From Siphonodentalium dalli (Eukaryota; Mollusca; Scaphopoda; Gadilida; Siphonodentaliidae), in the NCBI GenBank assembly GCA_032622095.1, contig CP136065.1, positions 53,131,949 through 53,195,948 of the forward strand: DNA of 64,000 nt, read 5' to 3'. Positions 23,898-35,838 of the stretch are shown here, piece after piece. The translations under genes and the position numbers were made by a program. The notes below the pieces were generated by a model. That model had not been told where the DNA came from. It made no database searches and saw only the letters and a program-made list of their open reading frames with translations. Every line of letters begins with the position of its first letter. Position 1 is the first letter of the stretch.

Positions 23898-25745
23898 ATG
23901 ATCTCAAATAATATAAAATTTTCTATCTTCGGACTAAATTGCAGAAGCCTTAATGCAAATAATGGAGATCTAAAAAACCTACTTTGTGATTTGAAAACAG
24001 AAGAAAATTTGTTCGATGTTATAGCCTAAAGGTTTAACCAAAACAGTCCAATATGGCCTCCAGGGATATGTTTTTCAAATTTTCAAATTGGTAGAAAAGT
24101 ATCAAAAACGTCACAAAATTCAAAGAAAACAACAATCAATGTATCAGATGTAGTTAACAACACTATACTGGTAGCAGATTAAAAAAAATATATAGCACAT
24201 ACTTACCAACCACTCTATTGACTTTGTGCGCACATACAGACAAAACAGTCAGCTAATTTCCATAAAAGAAAGTACAACAGGATTCAGGAGAACTCCATAA
24301 GAAACGCTTTGTTGAGAAATCCACATTTTATAGTAACAAAATGTATTTAATTTAAATTTTCCAAAGCCAGGGTATGTGTTGTGGCTCAACTTCACCAGAA
24401 AGCGAACAGCTTGATTTGACTATGACTGTAATTGTGCAAGGTCAGATTCCCTCAGCAAGCCAGCTTATATTTTAACATGGCCATCCCGGCAGCCTAGTCC
24501 AAATCCCAATCAGGATTAATCATAAGATTACTCAATGAATTCCCACCAGCAAGTTTACAATGGATACAATCATTGCCAAATACTGCTGTGTGATATCTGG
24601 TTGTGTCATTTCAAAATTTGATCACTCGCTTCAAAAACATGAGAATTAAATCATTTTTTTGTGCTGTAATATATCGATTTCTCAACAAAGCGTTCTTGAC
24701 AGAGAATTCCCCAACCAGGATTCAATTTTGTTTGTGGAAATTCCTCAACAACAGACCCTGTAAGTGTGCACAAATTCAGATTTCAGTTCAGAAGAAAGTA
24801 TCAAATATTTCCAATTTATGTCACAGGTAAAGTGTTATTTACTATATATAATATACGTATAGTTGGTTATAGCTTCTCATGTGAAGTTTGTGCCATTTTT
24901 TTCTCTATTTAAAAAATTACCTAAATTTGAACCGGAGTCCATATTGGAGTGCTTTGGTTAAGCCTTAACAGAAATATTCAAAGTGCATAGTTCCTCAGAT
25001 TTTTCACTTCCAGGATATCACCCCTTATAATTCAAATCTCGACCTGACGGCGACGATGCCAGAGGTGGCGTTGGTATTTATATAAAGAAACATCTTCAAT
25101 ATAAACCCAGACCAGATTTGACAATAATTATACCACACGTAATAGAAACATTATTTATAGAAATACACCGAGGAGCGAACGACAATTATATAATATGATG
25201 TATTTATAGACTGAACACAGCACCAAAGGCCGACTTGGACAAATTTATGTTGAAATTCGATAATATATTAGAACAATTGAACAATGCAAAGTCTTAGATA
25301 ATAGGAGATCTCAACATCGACCTCTTAAATTTCGACACGCATAAAAAAAACTAACGATTTCATAAACAATGTCTTCACAAGAGGATTTGTGCCCATGATA
25401 ACGAAACCTACAAGAATACTGAGCACTCTGCTACCCTAATTGGTCACATCTATACCACCAAAGTACAAGGTGGTCACCGAACAGGGATAATTACTTGCGA
25501 CATCTCCGACCATTTCGGCATATTCCTCTCCGAATTAAACAAACACAAACCCATAAAACCCCCTCATAAAAAAGCCACGTACAGGAACTACACCCCAAAT
25601 AATGTCAATATTTTCAAAAACTTGTTAAAATCATGTAAATTCGACTCAGTTCTCAGTTGTAACTCCCCTGATAAGGAATATGAATTGTTTTTAGACATAT
25701 ATATGAACGCGCATGATCTAGCTTTTCCTCTCTTAACACGAAATA
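23898..25745 (+). pseudogene. LINE ORF2 endonuclease domain, degenerate and split
   Basis: This is the N-terminal part of a non-LTR retrotransposon ORF2, the apurinic-like endonuclease that nicks target DNA. From 23898 it reads MISNNIKFSIFGLNCRSLNA to FDVIA at 24025. A 937-bp element interrupts it. Beyond, it continues as LTEIFKVHSSSDFSLPGYHP, RGGVGIYIKKHL, PKADLDKFMLKFDNILEQL, IIGDLNIDLLNF (the GDxN active-site motif) and ITCDISDHFGIFLSEL (the catalytic SDH motif). In-frame stops interrupt the part after the insertion. It ends at about 25745 where a 31-bp tandem array begins. No reverse transcriptase follows, so the 3' half is missing; LINE copies usually lose the 5' half instead. Confidence 0.85.
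24029..24965. mobile_element. 937-bp TIR element inside LINE ORF2
   Basis: The ends match as inverted repeats: AGGTTTAACCAAAACAGTCC at the left, and at the right, read inward, AGGCTTAACCAAAGCACTCC. Both continue with AATATGG. The LINE frame reads GCC TTA ACA GAA across the site, so the target was TTAA. The left junction now reads GCCTAA, with one T missing. A further inverted pair inside (AACGCTTTGTTGAGAAATC near 24304 and its complement near 24675) gives the element a foldback shape. It is non-coding. piggyBac-type (TTAA) is more likely than Harbinger-type (TAA), but not certain. Confidence 0.75.
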
Positions 25746-25749
25746 CGAT

Positions 25750-26130
25750 TAGTATATCTCATATCCGCATACGTATACCCTAGGTCGCTTCATATCCACA
25801 TACGTATACCCTATAGTGAATTACTAAAACTATACGTATACCCTAGGTCGCTTCATATCCGCATACGTATACCCTAGGTCGCTTCATATCCGCATACGTA
25901 TACCCTAGGTCGCTTCATATCCGCATACGTATACCCTAGGTCGCTTCATATCCGCATACGTATACCCTAGGTCGCTTCATATCCGCATACGTATACCCTA
26001 GGTCGCTTCATATCCGCATACGTATACCCTAGGTCGCTTCATATCCGCATACGTATACCCTAGGTCGCTTCATATCCGCATACGTATACCCTAGGTCGCT
26101 TCATATCCGCATACGTATACCCTAGGTCGC
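25750..26130 (+). repeat. 31-bp tandem array
   Basis: About 12 copies of a 31-bp unit (CTTCATATCCGCATACGTAT, then ACCCTAGGTCG). The last nine or so are almost identical and the first two or three are irregular. It starts directly where the LINE endonuclease frame stops. Confidence 0.93.
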
Positions 26131-26224
26131 TTCGTTTCCGCGGTTTTGCCGCGGGAGAGCGGGCGCTATGATTTCAAGGAGTATTTCCGAGGCACATTGA
26201 GCCGAGTCGGCATCTCCGGTTTAA

Positions 26225-26808
26225 AGGGGTACTGTACGCCAAATGTTGTTGTTGGTTTCTATAGTCTCCGAGTCTGAGAATAAGGTAACACTTTTTTCAT
26301 TATTTGAAAGTCTGTTGAGTACGAAGTAGTGTTACGGATGACAAATTTACCGGAATGCAAAAATACAAATTGTCGTTGTCGAGTAATTTTTGTACAGTTT
26401 TCAACCAAAATGAATCAAATAAAAGTTATATTATAGGCATACTAGTTCCATATAATCATTTAAGTTATTGTATCGTCGCTAGTCAGTGAGTGGCTTGAGT
26501 GTTCTCCCCGTATCATCATAATATTTTAAGCGATCGTGTGTGCGATCGGTTTAACAAGCCAGTATCCCTCATTTACTTTATTTGATTACGCAAATTCGTA
26601 ATTTAATTGACGCCATTTTATGGCTCCAGTCATAAATTCAATTTATATCAAATTATTAACTTTTAAATTATTAAATTTTAAGATAGCCTATTAACCTGAG
26701 CGTTTACAGAATACATCTTCGACTCAAATTACTTATGTTTCTATATATTATCGATATTAGATCGTTGTTGTCACCGGAAATTTAATGAAAATGGCGTACA
26801 GTACCCCT
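26225..26808. mobile_element. TTAA MITE, AGGGGTACTGTACGCC termini
   Basis: This 584-bp element has TTAA at 26221-26224 and 26809-26812. Its ends read AGGGGTACTGTACGCCAAAT (left) and, read inward, AGGGGTACTGTACGCCATTT (right). It is non-coding and AT-rich inside. No second copy is in the window. Confidence 0.88.
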
Positions 26809-26812
26809 TTAA

Positions 26813-27997
26813 GTGTGATAACGGTAAGGCTTCTGTTATTCCCTCCTATATATTTTTAAAACAGTCAAAGTCTTTACAGTACATTATTGACTATTTTACC
26901 GACCCGAATGGGTTAAATATATTAGATAGACATCATAGGACAAGACCATTCTACATATTTCGGCATTGGAATGGAGTTTTAAGACAATTTCTCCAGACTT
27001 CAATTTGTATTCTATACCGATTCTAAAGTTTTAATTATATAAAACTGTGTTATATATATGGTGTGAATCCAATTAGCTCAACACAACCGAATAAAATAGT
27101 CATATTAGTGAGGTATGGTCATAATGTCTTTAAAAAATAGTACCAAACACGTGGTTTCGGGGGTCGCCATTTTTACGAAGACGAGGCGATCGTTGCCACG
27201 ATGATTACACGGTTGACTTTCTATGGAAGACATATATAGCAATCACGTCCGCCCGTCTGTGCATCACTTCTATGCATATGTCGTTGCCGGATGATAACTT
27301 TACTGAACTCAATGGAATGACATACGGTATTTAAGTTCAATACCACAAAACACAGGTCAACTTCAATATTGGAAACCGGCCGTTCAATTTGACCAGAGTT
27401 ACGACACTTTGATCAGATTGGGCTGATTTTTCGTTTTATTGGTCTTTAAATGGTTGCACTTCGTGTTCAAAAATCCAAACATGTTATTTTATACACTAGA
27501 AACTTAATAAAAGCAAAATGGATTTTGCTAAAATTGACCTGAAACCCTGAATAATTGTTTAACTGCGCAAGCATTGGTTTACTGTCGTGGATATATTAAG
27601 ATACCATTTATGACATCTGGATCACTTCCTCCAATATTATACTTCCTGGTTTTCAAGACAAATCAATTTTTCCCGACAAAATTAATCTATCTGATCTAAT
27701 ACATCAGTGATCACATAACTATGTCAGAAATGAACCAGATCCAAAATCGAACTTGATCTGGACTTACTCATATGAAGGCCACACGCCAAATTCTATGATA
27801 TTCTGTCAAATAGTAATGAAGTTATCATACGGACTAGACACGTTTCGGATGGACGGACAATCGGCTATGCGAATGAACGGACACCGCTCATCTCTGTAGT
27901 CCGCATAATTATTTTTTTCAGGAAAAAAAACAGGTTAGTTGAACCCAAAAAAAAGAAGAAAAAAAGACTTGTTTTTTAAATTATTTGACACAAACGC
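26813..27997. other. Unannotated sequence
   Basis: No exon or repeat structure was recognised. Confidence 0.35.
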
Positions 27998-28360
27998 ATA
28001 AACATCAGCTGTATAGAAGTACATAACTGATTTATGACAAGGTAGTTGACCTACCATTTGCCGGATGTCACAGTGCTGACGGTCTGTGCCCCTATTGCTC
28101 TTGTCATAGATCTCCTGTCTCCAATATAGTTCACCAGTCTAGTCATCAAATCATATATATGGGTGGCAATTAGCCAGTGCTGAAATGTACAGCGTATAAA
28201 CGCATAAACAGCAGATGTAGAAATACACAACTGATTAATGATGTCACAGTGCCATTATTGCTTTTGTCTTAGTTCTCCTGTCTCCAATATCTTTCACCAG
28301 TGCTGAAATGTCAAATAATCGAATCATATTTTTGTGTGGCAATTAGCCAGTGCAGAAATA
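27998..28360 (+). repeat. ~200-bp tandem duplication
   Basis: Two copies (from about 27998 and 28199) share CGCATAAACA, TGATGTCACAGTG-like and TCTCCTGTCTCCAATAT words, then GGCAATTAGCCAGTGC. The second copy has internal deletions. The unit was duplicated in place. Confidence 0.75.
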
Positions 28361-29192
28361 TCAAGCCGTCAGTTCATGTTCATCAGAATGTCTTTGGCTT
28401 CAGAATCACGTCTGGCCACAAAAAAATAAGTACGCCTTTGGAGCATGGCTTTATAAGACCCCAACCCCCTTTCGGCTATGTGTTTTAATGAGCATTCATT
28501 TACAGTTTTGACTTAATTTAGATTAAAAAATTATTTTTCTCTGTTCAAACGGGAAAATTCCGAGGCTTGGTGTTATCTCCCTTTGAAATCCGACAGTGGA
28601 TAAAGTTTAGAAATGATGTCTAGTTTATTAAACATACAAATCGTTGGCATCAAGTCCTTTATGATGCAGTTTGATAAATCAGTCATAACCGATACACTCC
28701 GTATGCGTTTTTGTCAAATCCCCGGTCATGTCCTGATAACACATACATGCAAAATTTATGAAGCACATGCAACGAATGGTATAAAATTAACGTTTATACT
28801 AAGTAGATATGCTTCATCGTTTAACATAAATGGTTATCCGCACGTGACATGGGTCCTAACCCACTCTCGTCGACAAGGTATATCCCTAACCCAAAGCGTT
28901 ATCCCGCCTTACTCCTCCGAGTTTAAACCAGGTTGATAAACCCACACCAACAATCTAATTAAACCGAGTCGTGGTCGGTCTGTGACCCTTTCATTGATAA
29001 CTCTATTCAGCGAGAAGAGAGCGTGCACCCAAGTCTCCCAGAGGATAACATAAAATCGAACATAATGGTTGTGAACATGCCCTCATTTATTATGAATTGC
29101 TCAGCTTGGGAACGCTTGTTATCCCCTGGCATAACTCAATTTTGACAAGATAAAATCCAAAACCCAAATTCGCACGATAGACACGCCCTGAA
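28361..29192. other. Unannotated sequence
   Basis: A 107-codon frame at 28613-28936 (+) has no recognisable domain. From about 29130 the sequence matches a dispersed repeat also found near 38500. Confidence 0.35.
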
Positions 29193-29196
29193 TTAA

Positions 29197-29652
29197 CCCT
29201 TTACCCAACAAAGCGGCCAAAAACGCCCAAATAAAGCTTCAACAGCCTAAAATATCTTCGGTCTGTCTCAATAACACCATACAAATATAGATATCATTGG
29301 AACCGGTTCATTGACCACATTGTGATGGTTACAGTTATGCCATGTGCCAATGCATTCTCTTATATATGCGAGTCGACCATAGGTCGCCTCGCATATATAA
29401 GAGAATGCATTGGCCTAAACAAATTCTTTTTTAACACTTTTTACCATTTTTTCTTACATTCTTTAACAATTTTATAATTTTTTCAAACAGTTTTTAACAT
29501 TTTTAAAAATATTTTTCTACATTCTTTGACAATTTTATCATTTTTAATATGTGTTAAGCCAATGCATTCTCTTATATATGCGAGGCGACCTATGGTCGAC
29601 TCGCATATATAAGAGAATGCATTGGCACGGGGCCGTTCTGTTGGGTAAAGGG
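29197..29652 (+). mobile_element. TTAA MITE, CCCTTTACCCAACA termini, two palindromes
   Basis: This 456-bp element is the fullest copy of its family, with TTAA at 29193-29196 and 29653-29656. Both ends read CCCTTTACCCAACA inward. Its core is palindrome (29346-29414), AT-rich spacer with repeated TTCTTACATTCTTTAACAAT-like words, and palindrome (29558-29626). The sequence around the insertion resembles 38500-38590, where no element is present. Confidence 0.93.
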
Positions 29653-29656
29653 TTAA

Positions 29657-30504
29657 CATTTATTACAGCTCCGCCCAATGAACCAACAGTATAACAATTG
29701 AAACTGATTGTTCAGAAAGGACGGATTCGACATCTCAGGTCTGGCTTAACTAAAGTTAGTTTTGTTGAATCCCAAGTCCAATTAAATACGCCCATAACTG
29801 TAATAAAGCAGTATACATGTTGGGCGAAAAAGTTCTACCAAACAATAAAACCCGACAGGCTCGGTTTAAGTAGAACATGGGGTGGGTTATTTCATAAACT
29901 CAGTTTATGTTTCTGAACTCGCTCTAAATTAAAACTTAGTTTTATTGTCATTGTATTATAGATTAATTTGGGACCAATTAGCTATGACTTATTGACTTAT
30001 TTATACGTATCCTTCCATGTCACCCGAAAATATGCTACTTGAAAAAAGAATAAAACCACCGGGTCTGATTTGACTAAAACTAGGTTTATCTCCACTAAAG
30101 CCGAGTTTTACTTTTGTAACACCAAGTTTTACTCCTACTAAAATTTAGTAAAACTATATTAAAACCAGGGCTAGATTAACACCCAGTTTAAACAAGAGAT
30201 GCCGATTTGTGCCCGAGGATTACGAGTAGATTCAAACATTGGGTCAATTTATTTTTGTTGTGGGCATGAGATTTTTCAAGGTAGATAGTATGTTCCAGAA
30301 CATGGGCCCCACGTTCCTCTGCATCTGTATATCTGGGAAGTGTATAGTGATCTTGACATGGCACGACATTCTGTGAAGAAACTATTGCTTGTTGTGGTCG
30401 ATAATTGGCTGTCAGACGGTGTCGATTGAACGCATGGTATGCACGCAAACAGTGGCAATCACTACTTTGTTTGATCCCCGATCAGTCATATTTGCCCAGA
30501 GGCT
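29657..30504. other. Unannotated sequence, dispersed-repeat tail
   Basis: The first ~30 bases continue the dispersed repeat interrupted by the MITE (ACAGCTCCGCCCA). A block of GTTTTACT / AAACTA words around 30060-30160 is a degenerate simple repeat. No gene is supported. Confidence 0.35.
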
Positions 30505-31015
30505 CTATCACGATTTCCCGGACAGTGTAGGTAGTCCAATCTTTACACTGATGACCAATGTTAAGCCAATGCATTCTCTTATATATGCGAGGCGACCTAT
30601 GGTCGACTCGCATTTGAAAAAGAATGCTTTGGCATAGGGTCTTTAATGTTGTGCCAAGGTGTTAGGTAGTCAGATCTTTACACTGATGACCTTGAACCTA
30701 GACAAACTTAATGGAATTGTTGAATCGCAGTACTCGTAACACGCAACATGTGAGATGTCGCAATCGACACGAATGTAAGAAATAATTATAAAAAAAATGA
30801 TAATTTTTAAAGTAAAAAGAAGAAAAAAATTATAAACATTGTTATCGAATGTAAGAAAACATTATAAAAACTGATAAAATTGGTTAAAGAATGTAAGAAA
30901 CATGATACAAAATTATAACAATTTCACGGACAGTATATATATATATAGGTAGTCAAATATTTACACTGATGACCAATGTTAAGCCAATGCATTCTCTTGC
31001 ATATGCGAGGCGACC
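30505..31015 (+). repeat. Rearranged palindrome cassette with direct duplications
   Basis: The block GGACAGT...GGTAGTC then TTTACACTGATGACCAATGT then the palindrome start appears at about 30520-30600 and again at about 30930-31015. A partial third copy is at 30665. A complete but decayed palindrome lies at 30565-30633 and half of one at 30983-31015. The spacer has the same AAGAATGTAAGAAA words as the intact cassettes. No terminal inverted repeats remain. Confidence 0.7.
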
Positions 31016-31093
31016 TTCTGCGCCGCCTTAGTCAGTCACTTCAACATTTGCCATATGAGGTATTCGTGTAAATAGGTTCACATTGGACATTAA

Positions 31094-31587
31094 AGGCACG
31101 TGAGGCCTTAATTGTCGAAAATATTCATATTTGTTCCAAACACCGTAAACAGAAAAACATTAAAACGCATAAAGTTTCGTTCATATATATCATGACCATC
31201 GCGTAAACAGCATGTTATCATAAAGACCTACTATATTTTACCTAAGCAAGACCCTGGTTGTGTTACAGAAGACAGCACAATGCTACTGGCTAATCACACA
31301 CAAATGGCATAAACGCTCTTTATTAGTTACATATCAGGAATTCACTCACAAAGAACGCTCTTTCTGTTTACCATCATAATATAAACAAACACCAGAAAAG
31401 CTCCTTTTTATGCTTTTGTTTACATAACAATAGTCAAATATATGACAATAACATACTGTTTATGCGATATTTCTTATTTGTATACGGACAAAGTCTGTCT
31501 ACATTTTGATGTTCTTTCTGTTTGTGGCGGTTTTTGACGGGTGGAAATATTTTTACAGGATACCCACCGCCAAGCCCAACCGTACCT
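31094..31587 (+). mobile_element. TTAA MITE, AGGCACG family
   Basis: This ~494-bp copy has TTAA at 31090-31093 and 31588-31591. It starts AGGCACGTGAGGCC and ends GCCCAACCGTACCT. It is nearly identical over its whole length to the copy at 15276-15769, so it was mobilised recently. Confidence 0.92.
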
Positions 31588-31895
31588 TTAAACCATAACT
31601 AATCAAACAAACAATTTGATATGCTATCGATGTCGGAAACATTCATGGTCATGGATAAGCAAACTGCTAGACTATGTAAGGGAGTCAATTCGTGGAGTAT
31701 TATTCCACTATGAAACGATACACTACATGAAACTGTTCAACGTGAAAGTAACACCAAATACGTTGAGATAAGAAAATCATGTGTGCATGATATTCTTGTG
31801 TTGGTTATCAACACACTGATGGGACATTCTGCGCGAATTGACATGTGGTGTATATTCGCTGATGGCCAATAGGGGAATATGAACTTCAAACTTAA

Positions 31896-32399
31896 CTCTT
31901 TCATGACGGGAGCTTCCAAAATTTTTGTGAAAACCCCGTGTCAATGCACTCTCTTATCTATGCGAGTCGACCATAGGTCGCCTCGCATATATAAGAGAAT
32001 GCATTGGCCTAACAAATTTTATATATTTTTTGATAATTGTTAAAGAATGTAAGAACAAATTACAAAAATGATTAAGATTGTAAGAAGAAATGAAAAAAAT
32101 GATAAAATTGTTATAGAATGTAAGAAAAAACGATAAAAAATGATAACATAAAATGATAAAATATTTTATAGAATGCAAGAACAAATTATCAAAAATTATT
32201 AAACTATGTAAGAAAATATTATCAAAAATGATAAAAAGTATTAAAGATTATAAGAAATGTTTTATAAAAAATGATAAAAATTGTTATGCCAATGATTCTC
32301 TTATATATGCCAGGCGACTATGGTCGACTCGCATATATAAGATAATGCATTGGAACAGGGTTTTTAATGTTGCGCAACGCAGCTGCCGTCATGAAAGGG
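31896..32399 (+). mobile_element. TTAA MITE, CYCTTTCATGACGG termini, two palindromes
   Basis: This 504-bp element has TTAA at 31892-31895 and 32400-32403. Its ends read CTCTTTCATGACGGGAGCT and, read inward from the right, CCCTTTCATGACGGCAGCT. The termini differ from the CCCTTTACCCAACA family, yet the core is the same cassette: palindrome (31940-32008), AT-rich spacer of AGAATGTAAGAAAAAA words, palindrome (32288-32354, with small deletions). Confidence 0.9.
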
Positions 32400-32403
32400 T
32401 TAA

Positions 32404-34458
32404 GACCAAACAAAAAACTTGGTGAATGCTCTGATGATACATGTAGATGATACTATAGGGCGTCAACTGTTTCAATATCGGAATCTGGCTTGTCCACAAT
32501 ACTATGAATGTATTATCGCTAAGTTGTATGCGAGACATGATGATACATCGTTAGAAACTGGCTACTTTTTCGCCACTGTGTGTCGTCGATTAAGGGTCAA
32601 TGGTAAGCGGAGATCGGCTCCCATGCAGCGAACCAGAAGTCCAGTGGATAACGCGCCCTACCAAAAAAACAACAACAATTGCTTTGTTATATACACGTCG
32701 TATCAGTGGATCGAACTATGTCTGTAGGTAACAGATTTAAGCGGGTTGGTGAATTTGCCAATGTTCCAATGAATGCGCGGCCGTAGATACACAATTAGGT
32801 GTTTATTGCAAATAAAAACATATGTCAAAGACTTTAATTTACAAAATAGTAACAAGAATATACCGAGCTATGCCGCAAAACATACTCCGAATAATTAAAC
32901 CTACTCCCACCCTAAATAATGGCAGGCGAATAAAACGATGGTCGAGAATATTCCTGCGCTATTCTACATTCCACACGGACCTGCAATGACGTGCAATGGT
33001 TTACTGTAAGTTAGCAGCTAAGATGACTTCATTATCGCCTTTAGTTTACATCTTTAATCAGATCCACGATAACTATATTAAAACGACAATGCTACACGCG
33101 GTTATCATGTTCGATAGATATCAAATGGCTTGGAAATTAAACTAGTTCTCGTGGCGGATGCAGGCGAATGTCAGTTAACGTGAACACGTGGATATCAACA
33201 AGCAGTACCAACCGGAAGTATCAATCGGAAGTCGTTGGCATTGACACGATCCTGTCACGTGATTCTTGCGACATGCACGGCGTGAGGTCTTCTACAATTC
33301 AGTAGTGACAGCTTTGTCGCAAGCCAGTGCATAGAATACATTGTTTTTTTCGTCACACGGTTAACTCCCCTTACTGGAAAAATATAGTTTTGGAATATAC
33401 ATGTACAAAACACAATTGTCGTCTGTTCGTTCTTGTCACATATTAAAGGATTAAATTCCACATATGTGCTTTGTATTCAGGAACAGGCGACTGTTTCAAA
33501 GCAAATGCACGAACTTGGAGTATTGTGACAAAATGTGGATGCATGTTACTTCCGATTAGCACGTGAAGACGGACGCGCAGTCTATAGTGTTAAAAGATTC
33601 ACAAAGTATGGCATAAATTTAATTCCAATTTTCAAATAACATACTTTCTTTGATAAATTCGCTGTGAGCCGTGAATAGAACACAAAGGGGGAATATCAGA
33701 TATATTCCGTTTAATGAGCACTGTGCCTTGTTTCATGAGAATTCAAACGGAAACAACCCTCGAAAGAACATTTGAGATTTTTTTCATGCGGTTTCAAACT
33801 GATCGTCTCTAAGATTCATGTAGATCTCATCAAGGCATTCTTTCCCCGCTGAAAGAAAGAACCGATACTTTTGATCACTATTATCAGCACGATTGCACAT
33901 TCAAAGCACTCTTTTCTCGATGTCTAATGCAATAAGTCATCTCATTTCAGGAGCTAGCAATCAAATGTAGCAGCCACAACAGCTTCACGCAATGTGGGAG
34001 GTTATTGGTGAAAAACTATCGTCGGATATGGACATGGCTATCAATTGCTGAATTATAATGACCACAATGAGATTCATATACATATTTCATGGACGAAAGT
34101 ATTAGACCGTGATGTGTGAACTCGTGAATAATTAGGCTGGGATTGATATAGAACAAGTTTAAATGATATAGGACTTGACTCGCGGTGGATGTCTCACACT
34201 ACCGAAATCATATTGATTCTCTGCGCTCTGAGAGTTTCCGTCCCCGCAACTGTGACAAGGAAGTTTCCAAAGATTGATGGTGTTTTCTTATCGGGCCACA
34301 TATGGCCCGAGTAAACATGGAAGAAACAAGTATTATGTGGACTCAAAGTTTGTGTAACTCTCCAGCAATCAATTAACCAGCATGCGCGGTGTTTGCTGAA
34401 AACTTCAGCGTGCAGAATTTCCACCTTTTTCATTGAAATATCCGACTAATCAGTCAAA
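32404..34458. other. Unannotated sequence upstream of a candidate exon
   Basis: A 102-codon frame at 32419-32727 (+) starts with GTG and is unrecognised. No TATA box or other promoter element can be called with confidence before 34459. Confidence 0.3.
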
Positions 34459-34841
34459 ATGGCAAACCCGGCGTACAATCGGATTTTATTGTCCGAAGTA
34501 GAGGACTTCGAGGACCTGGATCTGTGAGTATATGTTACATGTATATTGTATATCAGAGGTCACCTGCGTTGTGTGTTTCTTGCTGCGTCATTGTCGCAAT
34601 ATCACTTGTTTCAATTCTGCATTTTATTGAAACTGATGTTATACATATCTCGGTGTACCACATGTCTGGAATGATTCATATTGTACAGTTAATAACACAA
34701 TATGTGTTCAATTTACACCTTTATCAAAGACCGGTCGGTATGTGTTTCCTGATTTCTAGCTGTTACTAACTTTTTAAGATTGTTCTGTCACTTCTATTCA
34801 GCGATACAGATGAAACCGATGCTAGTCTGAATTTCACAGGC
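34459..34841 (+). CDS. Candidate gene start: two small coding exons
   Basis: An ATG in good context (AAAATGG, 34459) opens a 21-codon exon encoding MANPAYNRILLSEVEDFEDL and then D. It ends at 34523 before a strong donor, GTGAGT at 34524. A consensus branch point TACTAAC lies at 34764-34770, followed by a pyrimidine-rich tract and AG at 34800-34801. Splicing there keeps the frame: a Leu codon across the junction, then DTDETDASLNFTG, before TGA at 34842. Either this is a very short product, or exon 2 ends at a GC donor (34840-34841) and further exons lie downstream. The peptide is acidic with an internal LL, as in the cytosolic tails of some membrane proteins, but I do not recognise the family. 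Intron length is 278 bp. Confidence 0.45.
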
Positions 34842-35105
34842 TGATATTTGGCTGTGCGTTGCATATGTATGAATGCTGATTGATTTCCTCATATTCTGCG
34901 TATTTGGATCCCTAGGAACCCCTAAATAATCGCGGTAGACCAATAAGTGAAGATAGTTGTAGTATAGTAGTGTTTATGTAGCATCTCTTCCTGTTTGGAA
35001 TTACATTGACAACAAGTCAAACTTTTTTAATTATTGAGAGACCAATCGCATTATTATAAAACACACCAAAAAAAAAACATCTAGTGACACATATATTAAA
35101 CCTTA
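34842..35105. other. Unannotated sequence
   Basis: No further exon could be recognised here. Confidence 0.3.
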
Positions 35106-35109
35106 TTAA

Positions 35110-35439
35110 CCTCTTGCTATAAGTCAGTACTGAGTACGGACGTAAAATGTCACGATGTGTGCTATACATGTACGTCCGTACTGAGTGCGGGCTTATTTCA
35201 GCACACTAGCAGTCGGCCATTATTCATAACTGGAAATCATAGATTGGTGCATCGGAACAACCGTATCTTGAAGTTTCAAACAGTGTATGATGTTTCACGA
35301 ATGTGAATGATAATAGCCTTTCAACTGAGTCTCAATTTTAAAGTTTTCGTGATAATCCCGTTATATTTTTCCACTTGAAAATGGCTATAACGTCATCGGC
35401 CCACCACACGACGTCATAACGCCATTAGCAGTGAAGAAG
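35110..35439. mobile_element. Probable TTAA element with an internal hairpin
   Basis: TTAA occurs at 35106-35109 and 35440-35443. The ends are weakly inverted (CCTCTTGCT and, read inward, CTTCTTCACT). Inside, AGTACTGAGTACGGACGTA pairs with TACGTCCGTACTGAGTGC to give a hairpin near 35128-35200. The terminal match is short, so the call is tentative. Confidence 0.45.
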
Positions 35440-35705
35440 TTAAAAGATAATTATGCAATCGGATGATAGGCATACATCATATCCGAACAGTTTAATGTTA
35501 TAAAATATTAAGATGAGTTGTTTTATCACACCACTGTCTTTGTGTGTGAAATGTTGAAAGAAAATTAATGTTCACGTCACAAGTGTCTGTTGACCTGATG
35601 TCTGTTATTCGAAATGATATTATACGCCTGATCTATATGGAAATTGTATACAGAGCGACGGCATCTTTAAACAGAAAAAAACATCATACCAAGCATGGCG
35701 AGCTA

Positions 35706-35836
35706 CAGTAATATCCTAATTAATCGACTGCTTAACCACATCAGAATTATGGGTAACTTTTCAGGATTTAGTAAATCCTGAAAAGTTACCCATAATTCTG
35801 ATTTGGTTAAGTAGTCGATTACTTAGAGCATTACTG
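35706..35836. mobile_element. Palindromic TA-flanked MITE, CAGTAAT family
   Basis: This 131-bp near-perfect palindrome has TA on both sides (35704-35705, 35837-35838). Ends read CAGTAATATCCTAATTAATC and, inward from the right, CAGTAATGCTCTAAGTAATC. The arms continue through AGAATTATGGGTAACTTTTC to AGGATTTA. The same terminal and subterminal sequence encloses the larger hairpin pair at 58177-58532. The TA duplication and CAGT start suggest a Tc1/mariner-type non-autonomous element. Confidence 0.85.
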
Positions 35837-35838
35837 TA

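Noticed and set aside
25750-26130. CRISPR-like array
   Set aside because: The 31-bp units are directly adjacent with no unique spacers, and the setting is an animal genome.
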